The position numbers and the translations under genes were made by a program. A stretch of DNA of 53,180 nt, from contig JAEUII010000107.1 in the NCBI GenBank assembly GCA_016795145.1, positions 1-53,180 on the forward strand, read 5' to 3'. Below the pieces are notes generated by a model. It was not told where the DNA came from. It saw only the letters and a program-made list of their open reading frames with translations, and ran no database searches. This stretch comes from Planctomycetaceae bacterium (GTDB taxonomy: Bacteria; Planctomycetota; Planctomycetia; Planctomycetales; Planctomycetaceae). Positions within the stretch are counted from its first letter, which is position 1; each line of letters begins with the position of its first letter. Of this stretch, positions 8,263-17,140 are shown piece after piece.

Positions 8263-10011
8263 CTAGCCTGCGGATGTCGCTCCGGCCTTGACACGTTCCT
8301 GATGCTCGCGATCCATTTCACCGCTCTTCAGCTTCGCCCAATACTCATTCAGGTCCTTTTTGACCTTATTGGAGAGCAGGAACAGACCGATCATGTTTGG
8401 AATCATCATGCCAAAGATCATCAGGTCTCCAAAGTCCATCATGTTCTTTGCAGATACGACAGAGCCAAGGAACGTGAAGACGAGGAAAATTCCACGATAG
8501 ACCATCGAGGATCCGTCACCAAACAGATACGCCCAGCAACGCTCCCCGTAGTACGACCATGAGATCATCGTGCTGTAGGCGAACATGAATGTCGCGAATG
8601 CCAGCACGTATTTGAAACCACTGATCTGGCTGTCCATGACCGCAGAGGTCAAAGCCGCTCCCTTAATGCTGGTCGCAACCCCATCTGGTCCAATCTCATA
8701 CTGGGCTTTGAACGCCGGGTTGAAATCTGGATTCTGATAGTCGTAGGCACCTGTCACCACAATGACCAGAGCGGTCATGGTGCAGACGATAATGGTGTCC
8801 ACGAAAGGTTCCAGCAGTGCGACGATCCCTTCGCGAACGGGATAAGGTGTCTTCGCCGCGGAATGGGCAATGGCTGCAGAGCCCACACCGGCTTCATTGG
8901 AGAAAGCGGCGCGCTTAAAGCCCCAAACGAGAACTCCCACCAGTCCACCGCGGAAGGCATCCGGGTTGAATGCAGAAGTGATAATCGAAGCAAAGGCGGC
9001 CGGAACCGCTGGTGCATTCTTCAGCAGGATAATCAACCCCGCTGCAACATAAATCCCGCACATGATCGGCACGATCTTGTCAGCCGTCGATGCAATTCGC
9101 TTGATGCCGCCAATGATCACGATGGCGGTCAGGACAAGCATGATCAGCCCGTAAACCCACGGCCATGTTTTGAAGAAAGGAATGGTCTCAGCCACGGCCG
9201 CAAGACTGCCGTTGACCTGGTACGAATTGCCACCGGCAAACGAGCCGCCGATACACAGGACGGCAAATGCGACAGCGAAGACTTTTCCGAGCGGAGCGAG
9301 GCCAATTTCTGCAAGGCCTCGTGACAGATAATACATGGCACCGCCCATGATGGTTCCGTCAGATCGGACCTGGCGATACTTCTGTCCCAGAGTACACTCG
9401 ACGAACTTGGAGGTCATGCCGAGGAAACCTGCCAGGATCATCCAGAAGGCAGCGCCTGGTCCACCAATCGCAATGGCGGTTGTCACACCGGCAATATTTC
9501 CCAGTCCGACGGTCGCAGAAAGTGCGGTCGTCAATGCCTGAAAGTGGCTGACGTCACCTGTCGCATTCTTGTCATCGTATCTGCCGGCGGTCACGGAGAT
9601 CGCATGACCGAATCCTCGAAGGCTGATAAAGCCCATTCGGAACGTGAAGAACGCTGCACCGCAAACCAGCAGCAACACCGCGAATTCAATACTCTTGCCC
9701 CCTCCCAGAGGAATTGGGAAGAAGATGAACCGGGCCACATAACCATTGACTGTCCCGAACTTGTCGTCGACTGGCTTAAGGACTTCGTTCACCTTGTCAA
9801 AGACACCTGCTTCCTTTGGAGGCGGCGCCATTTCGGTAGTCTGATCAGTTGCAGCTTCTTCAATCTTCTTGTGATCTGCTGCAGCAGCCGGAGGAGCTGT
9901 CGGATCATCCGCTGGCTTGGCGGCCTCCTGAGCACTCACTTGTGCTGCATGAAGAAACACACCCGCAAGGGCCAGCAGGACAACGCTCAATCTGCGAACT
10001 GTGGGCGTCAT
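8263..10011 (-). CDS. AGCS family sodium/amino-acid (alanine/glycine) symporter
   Basis: A 582-residue sodium:alanine symporter. Family hallmarks are clear: GLGNIAGVTTAIAIGGPG and SNEAGVGSAAIAHS, both regions that line the substrate and sodium sites in characterised AGCS proteins, and about eleven hydrophobic helices. It carries an extra N-terminus: a signal-peptide-like segment (LSVVLLALAGVFLHAAQVSA) and an Ala/Pro/Lys-rich linker up to about residue 70, then FDKVNEVLKPVDDKFGTVNGYVA, which begins the usual core. This extension makes it roughly 100 residues longer than typical members. It is alone between its terminator and the Nramp-like gene 150 bp upstream. Substrate specificity (Ala, Gly or other) cannot be told from sequence. 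Confidence 0.94.
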   Translation of the reverse strand: MTPTVRRLSVVLLALAGVFLHAAQVSAQEAAKPADDPTAPPAAAADHKKIEEAATDQTTEMAPPPKEAGVFDKVNEVLKPVDDKFGTVNGYVARFIFFPIPLGGGKSIEFAVLLLVCGAAFFTFRMGFISLRGFGHAISVTAGRYDDKNATGDVSHFQALTTALSATVGLGNIAGVTTAIAIGGPGAAFWMILAGFLGMTSKFVECTLGQKYRQVRSDGTIMGGAMYYLSRGLAEIGLAPLGKVFAVAFAVLCIGGSFAGGNSYQVNGSLAAVAETIPFFKTWPWVYGLIMLVLTAIVIIGGIKRIASTADKIVPIMCGIYVAAGLIILLKNAPAVPAAFASIITSAFNPDAFRGGLVGVLVWGFKRAAFSNEAGVGSAAIAHSAAKTPYPVREGIVALLEPFVDTIIVCTMTALVIVVTGAYDYQNPDFNPAFKAQYEIGPDGVATSIKGAALTSAVMDSQISGFKYVLAFATFMFAYSTMISWSYYGERCWAYLFGDGSSMVYRGIFLVFTFLGSVVSAKNMMDFGDLMIFGMMIPNMIGLFLLSNKVKKDLNEYWAKLKSGEMDREHQERVKAGATSAG

Positions 10012-10162
10012 TCTTTATCCGTTCATTTCTGCGCCGTCATCGCGGCAAAGTCATCGGTGAATCAGAGGTCCGAACAGGGCCACAGAATAGCCTTCGGAAA
10101 CCGTCAGCCAAACGATTTGGCAGATTCTTCCAATGAAACGTGGCTATTTTCTGACGAACTGC

Positions 10163-11821
10163 TTACTGACCAGGCGGCTTTGCCTGAGGATCTGGCGGTT
10201 TGATGACGTCCTGCACCTCAGCCGGCGGCGAAAACAGTTTCTCGACCTGAGTTTTCAGCGCATAGCCGGCAACCAAAGTGATCGAGATGGCGGCGATCCA
10301 CATGAGGATGTCAGTGATTCTTCGAGGCTCCATGCGACGATCCATCTTGCGATAGCGGAAGTAGATCGTGGCAAAGGAAATGATGGGCAGCATCAGAGCC
10401 TGGCCGAAACCGCCGACAACGACCATCCATTTGGGTTCCTTGAATGCAAGGAAAAGAACCAGAGCCAGGACCGGGATGGAAATTGAGAGCCAGTGAATCA
10501 TGCGTCCCCGATGTTCCGGATTCTGGTACTTCACGACTCCTGCAAGACTGATGAAGTCGGCCAGAAGTCGAGCGTTCCCGGCACTGCTCAAATACAAAGT
10601 CTTAAAGAGCACGGCCGCCGCACCAATCAGGAAGACGATCTGAGTCCAGCCGCCAAAACTGTCGACGAACATGCGTGACAAAGTCAGGATCATTTTCTGA
10701 CCTTCCGGGTGCAGGCCCTGCGGATGAAGTACGGCCGCTCCCATGAAGTAAAAGGCCAGAGTTGAGATGGTGAAGACGATCATGCTGACCCAGGCGTCCA
10801 GATGCATGACTCGAATCCACCCTTTCGCTCGCGCTTCCCATTCCGGACTGGAATCCGCGGGTCCGGCATATCGAGCGTAACCTTTTTCAAGACACCAGTA
10901 TGGGTAGAAGAAAAGCTCTGTGGCTCCTACTCCTGTGATCCCGAAGACACCAAAGGCCACAGCAATGCCTTCTGCCGGAAGTTGAAACTTCAAACCGTTC
11001 ATGACTTCCTGCCATGGAATCGGGAACGTCGTGAATGGCAGCGCACATGTGGCAGCAACAGTCAACAGCGTCACACTGACCACCAGGAATGTTGTTACGA
11101 CTTCAATGCGCCGATACGTGCCGCTCCAAAGCAGGACAATCGCAGCAATGCAGACAAGCACGGCCCATGGAACTTCCGGTCGCTGTGACGGAGGAATGCT
11201 GGCCGCGTCTTTCGTCGTCGAACTGCCCTTCGCCGTTTCTTCGGTTTTGGCAATCGCCTTTTCGTCCGCTGGCTTCCGTTCATCGGAGTTTGCTTTCGAA
11301 TCAGCGTCACTCGTCGGAGCGTCCGTGGCAGCAGCAACCTGCGCCGGTGGTTCCGATGGGGCTCCTGTGATCGCCAGATGCAGCGCCTGGCCAACCGTCC
11401 CTGTCATCGCTCCAAGCTGGAAGACCGTCGACAGCATCATGAAGAGCCAGCACCAGGCAATCCAGTGATTTCCAAGTCGCGGTCCACTCAGTTCATTGAT
11501 GGCGCCCAGTGTCGGCTTGCCCGACGAAATCGCGTAGCGCCCGAGTTCGATCTGAACGAACACCTTGATGACGCAGCTGTAAAGGATCAGCCACAGGAAG
11601 ACAAAGCCCTGTTTCGCCCCCAGGGCGGTTGTCAAAAGTAGCTCGCCCGACCCCACAATGGTTCCCGCCAGAATGATTCCGGGACCAATTTGTTTTAGTG
11701 CCTCCCAAAGCGATTTCGGAGGCTCCCGAATCGCGTCCGGGGGCAACAGGTATGGATCAAATTCCATTGCGTCGGAGTGATCCGGCGTTGCACCGGGAGC
11801 GTGATTCTGAGCATTCGGCAT
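10163..11821 (-). CDS. Nramp-like transporter lacking the canonical metal-binding motifs
   Basis: About 552 residues with the LeuT-fold pattern of Nramp/MntH carriers. Helix 1 reads GPGIILAGTIVGSGELLLTT where MntH has a DPGN metal-binding motif, and the helix 6 region reads GVGATELFFYPYW instead of the MPH motif. The Asp/Asn/Met ligands of Mn/Fe carriers are therefore absent; the substrate may be another ion or another solute. A hydrophilic insert rich in Ala, Lys, Ser and Asp (about 50 residues, from DAPTSDADSKANSDE to PSQRPEVPW) splits helix 4 from helix 5. The longest frame starts at a GTG (11848); I prefer the ATG at 11821, but neither has a strong ribosome site. It is transcribed divergently from hcp. 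Confidence 0.87.
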   Translation of the reverse strand: MPNAQNHAPGATPDHSDAMEFDPYLLPPDAIREPPKSLWEALKQIGPGIILAGTIVGSGELLLTTALGAKQGFVFLWLILYSCVIKVFVQIELGRYAISSGKPTLGAINELSGPRLGNHWIAWCWLFMMLSTVFQLGAMTGTVGQALHLAITGAPSEPPAQVAAATDAPTSDADSKANSDERKPADEKAIAKTEETAKGSSTTKDAASIPPSQRPEVPWAVLVCIAAIVLLWSGTYRRIEVVTTFLVVSVTLLTVAATCALPFTTFPIPWQEVMNGLKFQLPAEGIAVAFGVFGITGVGATELFFYPYWCLEKGYARYAGPADSSPEWEARAKGWIRVMHLDAWVSMIVFTISTLAFYFMGAAVLHPQGLHPEGQKMILTLSRMFVDSFGGWTQIVFLIGAAAVLFKTLYLSSAGNARLLADFISLAGVVKYQNPEHRGRMIHWLSISIPVLALVLFLAFKEPKWMVVVGGFGQALMLPIISFATIYFRYRKMDRRMEPRRITDILMWIAAISITLVAGYALKTQVEKLFSPPAEVQDVIKPPDPQAKPPGQ

Positions 11822-11983
11822 GCGTGGAGCCTTATCGGGAGTCGTCACAAAGCCATGGCGGGGGCGTCAGTGTACAGCCGCTGTCTCCACATCAACAGCC
11901 TCCCGCCGGCCAAAGTTTCAGCCCATCACTCGCAGCGCGCACGGTTGCTCGAAATGCCAATGAAAAGACTGCGATTTCAACTC

Positions 11984-12034
11984 AAGGTGCCATGTACCTT
12001 GTTGATTCGCTGAAGCTAAAGGTGCCATGCACCT
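11984..12034. repeat. paired AAGGTGCCATG palindromes
   Basis: Two copies of a short palindrome, AAGGT-GCCATGT-ACCTT (11984..12000) and AGGTGC-CAT-GCACCT (12020..12034), lie 34 bp apart between the divergent Nramp-like and hcp genes. They could be a tandem operator or a dispersed repeat; their position suits either. Confidence 0.5.
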
Positions 12035-12063
12035 CGCGCCCTCACTCCCGCAAAACAGAAAAT

Positions 12064-12116
12064 GGACAATATTATCCACATTTGCTGGATGGGATTAAAA
12101 CAGGATGCGATTATCC
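12064..12116 (+). promoter_or_regulatory. candidate operator pair upstream of hcp
   Basis: Two imperfect palindromes sharing the form GGA-N8-TCC: GGACAATATTATCC (12064..12077) and GGATGCGATTATCC (12103..12116), both followed by A and spaced 39 bp. The AT-rich stretch directly precedes the hcp ribosome site. In other bacteria hcp is controlled by nitric-oxide-responsive regulators of the NsrR or Crp/Fnr classes; these sites do not match either consensus closely, so the regulator is unknown. Confidence 0.4.
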
Positions 12117-12165
12117 AGTTTATGTGCGGGTGAAAAGTTTGATGTGTCCTTCAAGGAGATCTCTG

Positions 12166-13452
12166 ATGTTCTGTAACCAGTGTGAACAGACGCAAGGCGG
12201 ACGAGGGTGCACGGATCTGGGCGTTTGCGGAAAGGATGAGGACGTTCAGTCGCTACAGGAGATTCTGCTTTACGGTCTCAAAGGAATGGCGGCCTACGCG
12301 AACCATGCTCGTCGGCTGGGCAAAGTGGACGACAACGTCAGTGCGTTCATCGAAGAGGCTCTTTTCGCCACGATGACGAATGTGAACTTCGACATCCCGT
12401 CACTGATCGAAATGGTGCTCGAATGTGGTCGACAGAATGTTCGAGTGATGCAGCTTCTGGACGAAGGTCACCAGGAAAAGTTTGGAACTCCTGAACCCAC
12501 AACCGTGTACGAAGGAACGAAGGCTGGTCCGGGTATTCTGGTCACTGGCCACGATCTGCTGGATCTGTCGGATCTGCTGGAACAGTCCGCTGGTCAGGGA
12601 GTCAACATCTATACTCATGGTGAGATGCTTCCAGCACACAGCTATCCCAAACTGAAAGCGCATCCTCATCTGGCTGGACACTTCGGTGGACCATGGCAGA
12701 ATCAGTACTGGGAGTTTCCTCAGTTCAGTGGCCCGATCGTTGCCACGACGAACTGTATTCTGATCCCGCCGGACTCCTACAAGGATCGTCTCTATACAAC
12801 TCGCATTACAGCCGTGCCTGGTGGAACGCGACTGAAGACAAACGACTTCAGTTCCGTGATTCAGGCGGCCAAACAACTGCCGCCACTTCCAGAGCGCAAG
12901 GTTCGTGAATCAACCATCGGCTTCCATCACAGTGTGATTCTGGGTCTGGCCGACAAGGTTGTCGAAGCGGTCAAATCGGGGGACATCAAACGATTCTATT
13001 TGATCGGCGGATGTGACGGAGCGGAACTGGGTCGAAACTACTACAGCAAGCTGGCTCAGCAAACGCCCGGCGAGTCTGTCATCCTGACTCTGGGTTGCGG
13101 CAAGTATCGGATTCGAAATCACGAGTACGGTACGGTGGCCGGATTGCCTCGCCTTTTGGACATGGGCCAGTGCAACGATGCGTACGGCGCCGTTCAGGTG
13201 GCACTTGGGCTGGCGAAGGCCTTTGGCTGCGGAGTCAACGACCTGCCGCTTTCGATCGTGCTGTCGTGGTTTGAGCAGAAGGCGGTCGCGGTTCTGCTGA
13301 GCCTTCTGGCCCTGGGCGTCAAGGGAATCCGCCTCGGCCCGGTTCCGCCAGCCTTCGTGACTCCGAATGTCTTCAAGGTTCTTCAGGACACGTTTGACCT
13401 AAAGCTGATTGAAGCAGAACCACCGGCGGAGTTGGTGCAGTTGAGCGTTTAG
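12166..13452 (+). CDS. hcp: hybrid-cluster protein, short form
   Basis: A 428-residue hybrid-cluster protein. The N-terminal cysteines are C3-x2-C6-x8-C15-x5-C21, the spacing of forms that carry a [4Fe-4S] cluster. Ligands of the hybrid Fe-S-O cluster are all recognisable: GHDL, THGEML, TTNC, GGCDG, LGCGKYR, GQCNDAY and the FEQK block. Known Hcps reduce nitric oxide or hydroxylamine and catalyse protein S-nitrosylation in E. coli. At 428 residues it lacks part of the N-terminal helical region of about 550-residue enzymes, like the short class III proteins. The reading frame is open for 156 codons further upstream, but the ATG at 12166 follows AAGGAG by 8 nt and begins at the cluster motif. 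A protoglobin gene follows in the same direction; no hcr reductase is adjacent. Confidence 0.95.
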   Translation: MFCNQCEQTQGGRGCTDLGVCGKDEDVQSLQEILLYGLKGMAAYANHARRLGKVDDNVSAFIEEALFATMTNVNFDIPSLIEMVLECGRQNVRVMQLLDEGHQEKFGTPEPTTVYEGTKAGPGILVTGHDLLDLSDLLEQSAGQGVNIYTHGEMLPAHSYPKLKAHPHLAGHFGGPWQNQYWEFPQFSGPIVATTNCILIPPDSYKDRLYTTRITAVPGGTRLKTNDFSSVIQAAKQLPPLPERKVRESTIGFHHSVILGLADKVVEAVKSGDIKRFYLIGGCDGAELGRNYYSKLAQQTPGESVILTLGCGKYRIRNHEYGTVAGLPRLLDMGQCNDAYGAVQVALGLAKAFGCGVNDLPLSIVLSWFEQKAVAVLLSLLALGVKGIRLGPVPPAFVTPNVFKVLQDTFDLKLIEAEPPAELVQLSV

Positions 13453-13462
13453 AAGTTGAACT

Positions 13463-13810
13463 CTCCCTCCCCCGGCCTAATCGGCCGACCCCTCCCGCTC
13501 GCGATGCTCGCGGGAGGGGAACGTTGTTGTTGATGTGTGGTTGACGGTGAATGGGCTCGGAGGGGCTTGGAATCAAGAGCGGCTTAGAGAAAAGAGCAAC
13601 TCGCAATCCATGCCCCCAAAACCCTCCTCCCCCAAACTCGTTTGGGGGAGGTCGATCGAGCGCCAGCAAGATCGGGAGGGGGCCGCGTGCTGGGTTTGCG
13701 AATGACACACATGGTTAGTTGAATGCCAAGTGACAAAGCAGCGAACCCTCCCCCGGCCTAATCGGCCGACCCCTCCCGTTTCGCTACGCTGCACGGGAGG
13801 GGAGCGTTGC
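13463..13810. repeat. GC-rich palindromic cluster between hcp and protoglobin
   Basis: Two copies of a 55-63-bp unit (13465..13520 and 13746..13808), each beginning with the same 32-bp stretch around CCCCGGCCTAATCGGCCG and ending in an inverted arm (CCCCTCCCG/CGGGAGGGG in copy 1). Between them sits a perfect 11-bp hairpin CCTCCCCCAAA/TTTGGGGGAGG (13626..13651, loop CTCG). Long minus-strand reading frames through here are proline/arginine-rich translations of the repeat, not genes. The hairpins may attenuate transcription between hcp and the protoglobin gene. Confidence 0.8.
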
Positions 13811-13844
13811 ATTGCGTGAAGAGAGTGCTGGAAGGACAGTGGAC

Positions 13845-14423
13845 ATGCAGTCGATAGATGAGTCGAAGCTTGAGACGGATCTGGCGTATCGGTTTCGTTA
13901 TGTTGCCGACTTCATTGGCTTCACGGCCGATGATGCGTCGACGCTGTTGTCTGTTGGCATGTTCCTTGGGCCAATGATTCCGGAACTGGTGGATCGAACG
14001 TATCGAAAGTTGCTGGATCGCGATTGCACGGCGCGTCATTTTCTTCCTCGTCAATCAGGATTCGACGGACCGACTCCGAAAGACCTCAGCGCGATTTCGG
14101 TGACGCATCCGCAGATCCAGTTTCGCAAAGAACATCTCGTTCGGTATCTGACGACCATTCTTGGTCGAACCTGCGACGAGAAGCTCGTGACATACCTCGA
14201 CATGGTTGGCAAGATTCACACACCGGCCGCTGGCAACCATGACATTGACGTGCCGCTCGTGCAGATGAACGCGTTGATGGGGTTTCTTTCCGATGTACTG
14301 CTGGAGGCACTGCTGGAGATTCCTGTCGATGATGTGACCAGGAAGAAGGTCGTGCGAGCGTTCACAAAGTTCCTTTGGATCCAGAACGACTTTATTACGC
14401 GACACTATCAGCCTGCAAAATAA
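13845..14423 (+). CDS. protoglobin-domain heme protein
   Basis: A 192-residue single-domain protoglobin. The family pattern is present throughout: YRFRYVADFIGFT near the N-terminus, QIQFRKEHLVRYLTTIL in the middle and the proximal-histidine block DMVGKIHTPAAG (His125). There is no methyl-accepting, GGDEF or kinase domain, so it is a free globin, not a coupled sensor. Protoglobins bind O2, CO and NO; beside hcp a role in NO binding or detoxification is likely but inferred. The longest frame starts at a TTG at 13812; the ATG at 13845 follows AAGGA by 8 nt and is chosen. Residues 59-75 (RDCTARHFLPRQSGFDG) form a loop typical of the family. Confidence 0.9.
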   Translation: MQSIDESKLETDLAYRFRYVADFIGFTADDASTLLSVGMFLGPMIPELVDRTYRKLLDRDCTARHFLPRQSGFDGPTPKDLSAISVTHPQIQFRKEHLVRYLTTILGRTCDEKLVTYLDMVGKIHTPAAGNHDIDVPLVQMNALMGFLSDVLLEALLEIPVDDVTRKKVVRAFTKFLWIQNDFITRHYQPAK

Positions 14424-14440
14424 GTCCGGACCTGCGACCA

Positions 14441-14593
14441 GTGGTTTGTCACATCAACAATTTCGTTTAGCCGTCATTCCCGCGCAGGCGGTAACGGCGG
14501 GAAATCAGCTTTCAACGTCCTGGGTTCCCGCCTGCGCGGGAATGACGAACCTCTCTCCGTTGACGAACCCCTCTTCGTTTTCGTTGTTCTGAC
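14441..14593. repeat. dispersed element with 20-bp inverted repeat (copy 1)
   Basis: Bounded by the shared segments GTGGTTTGTCACATCAACAA and TTCGTTGTTCTGAC that also bound 33287..33433. It contains a perfect 20-bp inverted repeat (14472..14491 with 14528..14547, CGTCATTCCCGCGCAGGCGG). It starts 17 bp after the protoglobin stop. No transposase is linked. Confidence 0.8.
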
Positions 14594-14767
14594 AGTGGAC
14601 CAGGCTGAACGCATTTCAAGAGAAACGGCCACAGGCGTTCTGCTCCGCCGCGGAAACGGCAGGCTCTGTGGACTTGTCTCAACAGTCGATTGTTCGGAAG
14701 ATTTCTGCGGGAGAACTTTTCCCCGGGTTTCGAACAGTCTGCTTACGTTGAATACATCAGGTCGTCC

Positions 14768-17053
14768 ATGAAACAAGTCCTGCAGTCCGTTGCGTGTGTC
14801 ATACTTTCTCTCTGTCTTTCCGGAAGGCTCAGCGCCGAGAACATCCTGATCGAAGCGGAGAGTTTTCAGAACCCCGGTGGCTGGGTCCTGGATACTCAGT
14901 TCATTCGCGAAATGGGTTCGCCCTATATGCTGGCTCATGGGCTTGGAAAGCCCGTTGCTGACGCTACGACTGAAGTTCAGTTGCCAGTACCGGGAAAGTA
15001 CCGTGTCTTTGTTCGAACAAAGGACTGGGTGGCGCGCTGGAACGTTAAAGGTGCTCCGGGAAGATTTGAGGTACTCGTTGACGGCAAACCTCTGTCCAAA
15101 ACGTTTGGCACCGAAGGGGCTGAGTGGCACTGGCAGGATGGCGGCGAGTTCGAAGCAACAACGAACCCCATCACTCTTTCGCTGCATGACCTGACGGGCT
15201 TCAACGGTCGGTGCGATGCGATTCTGCTCACCACGGAAACGACGCCTCCTCCGAATGATTCGCAACCTCTTTCCGACTGGCGAAGGACTCAGCATAAGCT
15301 CGCCAAAGATCCAATTCGGCGTGACGGCTATGACCTTGTTGTGATCGGCGGTGGCTACGCCGGCATGGGTGCAGCGATTTCCGCGGCCCGCATGGGATGC
15401 AAGGTGGCATTGATCCAGGATCGCCCTGTGCTTGGTGGCAATGGAAGCAGCGAAGTTCGAGTCTGGGCGATGGGGAACATTCGTCGCGGCAAGTATCCTC
15501 GTATCGGTGAGATCGTCGAGGAGTTTGCTGACCACGCTACAAAATCACCTGGCCGCGCGGAAGAGTTTGGTGACGATCTGAAGGAGAAGATCGTTCGAGC
15601 CGAGAAGAACATCGATCTATTTCTGAATCATCATGCTTATTCAGTGAAGACGGAAGATCATCGCATCGTTTCTGTCACCGCGTTTGATACTCGCACCAGT
15701 CAGCACTCAGAGTTTTTCGGGAAGCTGTTTAGTGACTGCACGGGGCATGCAACAATTGGCTATCTCGCCGAAGCCGAATGGGAGATGGAAGACAAAGGCC
15801 GCATGGGCATGAGCAACATGTGGGCGTGGGACGAAGTCAAGGAACCGGCCACGTTTCCGGACACGCCGTGGGCTTTGGATCTGACGATGGATGACTTCCC
15901 TTATCCTCGTGATCACCACGGTCAGTGGTTCTGGGAAAGCGGTTTCGACAAGGATGCTCTGACAGACGCCGAAGGAATTCGCGACTGGAACCTGCGAGCA
16001 GTCTTTGGAGCCTTCAACGCCATGAAGAACAAAGATGGCGCGGCTGAACACAAGAATGCCGTGCTCACCTGGGTCGCCTACATTGGCGGGCCGCGAGAAT
16101 CACGCCGCCTGATGGGTGACGTCGTGCTGACTCAGGACGATGTCGTGACCAAACGTGATTTTCCGGATGGCTTCGTTCCCAGCACATGGTCCATCGATCT
16201 GCATTACCCCAAAGATCAGTATGCAAAGAAGTTCCCGGACAACCCGTTCATCAGTATCGCGGTTCACGACCAGCGGATCGATCGGAACTACGGTTACCCT
16301 GTTCCTTACCGTTGCTTCTACTCCCGCAACATTTCCAACCTGTTCATGGCCGGTCGCAACATCAGCGTGACTCATGAAGCACTGGGGACGACGCGCGTCA
16401 TGAAGACGTGTGGCATGATGGGTGAAGTTGTTGGTCGCGCGGCAAGCATCTGCGTCTTTCACGAATGTACGCCTCGCGAAGTTTACGATCGATATCTCGC
16501 GGAGCTCATCGATCTGGTGAAGCTCCCTGGCAAAGCCCGGCGTCCGACTGTCTATGACCCGATTGAGATCCCAGCCGACGCGATGGACGCAGCCGGACCT
16601 TATGGCCCGGCAACGGGACTCGACCCAAAGAAGCTGGATGGCGTGGTCCTCGACGACCGGGATGCGGAGAAGACTGGTGAATGGACCGAAGGACAGGGCC
16701 TGAAGGGATACGTTGCCTACGGGTACGTGTATTCCGGCGATCAGAAGGCGTCGATTCGGTATTCGTTCAAAGCGGAATCCGATGGTCGCTATGACGTGCG
16801 AGTTTCCTGGGCACCGCATGAAAACCGAGGCAAGAAGGTACGAGCTGTCCTGACCGTGAATGACGTGCGAAAGGAAACCCTTCTGAACATGACTCAGGCC
16901 GCTCCTCTGGAGAACGGCTTTGGTTCGATTGGCACGATTGAAATTCCGGCTGGTTCAAAGGGCACAGTGGAATTGTTCGTGAAAGATGCAGGCGGCTTTG
17001 TACATGCCGATGCCGTGCAGATTGTGCGACTGGAATCAGAGTCAGGAAAATAG
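14768..17053 (+). CDS. secreted FAD-dependent oxidoreductase with beta-sandwich ends
   Basis: A 761-residue exported protein. Residues 1-23 form a signal peptide (LQSVACVILSLCLSGRLSA). An N-terminal beta-rich region (about 24-160, starting NILIEAESFQNPGGW) precedes a GIDA/FAD_oxidored-type domain with the dinucleotide motif VVIGGGYAGMGAA (about 191-203) and PVLGGNGSSEVR. The C-terminus (about 640-761) resembles golvesin/xly-type carbohydrate-binding beta domains (YSFKAESDGRYDVRVSWAPH). The architecture is common in planctomycetes and Bacteroidetes and is thought to act on extracellular or periplasmic carbohydrates; the substrate is not known. The frame is open upstream to 14690, but the ATG at 14768 begins the signal peptide. 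It precedes fmt by 87 bp in the same direction. Confidence 0.92.
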   Translation: MKQVLQSVACVILSLCLSGRLSAENILIEAESFQNPGGWVLDTQFIREMGSPYMLAHGLGKPVADATTEVQLPVPGKYRVFVRTKDWVARWNVKGAPGRFEVLVDGKPLSKTFGTEGAEWHWQDGGEFEATTNPITLSLHDLTGFNGRCDAILLTTETTPPPNDSQPLSDWRRTQHKLAKDPIRRDGYDLVVIGGGYAGMGAAISAARMGCKVALIQDRPVLGGNGSSEVRVWAMGNIRRGKYPRIGEIVEEFADHATKSPGRAEEFGDDLKEKIVRAEKNIDLFLNHHAYSVKTEDHRIVSVTAFDTRTSQHSEFFGKLFSDCTGHATIGYLAEAEWEMEDKGRMGMSNMWAWDEVKEPATFPDTPWALDLTMDDFPYPRDHHGQWFWESGFDKDALTDAEGIRDWNLRAVFGAFNAMKNKDGAAEHKNAVLTWVAYIGGPRESRRLMGDVVLTQDDVVTKRDFPDGFVPSTWSIDLHYPKDQYAKKFPDNPFISIAVHDQRIDRNYGYPVPYRCFYSRNISNLFMAGRNISVTHEALGTTRVMKTCGMMGEVVGRAASICVFHECTPREVYDRYLAELIDLVKLPGKARRPTVYDPIEIPADAMDAAGPYGPATGLDPKKLDGVVLDDRDAEKTGEWTEGQGLKGYVAYGYVYSGDQKASIRYSFKAESDGRYDVRVSWAPHENRGKKVRAVLTVNDVRKETLLNMTQAAPLENGFGSIGTIEIPAGSKGTVELFVKDAGGFVHADAVQIVRLESESGK

Positions 17054-17140
17054 AGCGAGGGCTTTTGTCAATCACAGATGTTTCTGCCATCGTGCCGCGC
17101 TCGTGAAAGATCGTCGAATCTGAATTCAAAGAGTTCACCA

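Noticed and set aside
13373..13812. Minus-strand frames rich in Pro, Gly and Arg after hcp
   Set aside because: They translate the GC-rich palindromic repeats and overlap one another in different frames.
14474..15535. 353-codon minus-strand frame opposite the FAD oxidoreductase
   Set aside because: Antisense shadow of a clear gene and of the 20-bp inverted repeat; no family resemblance.
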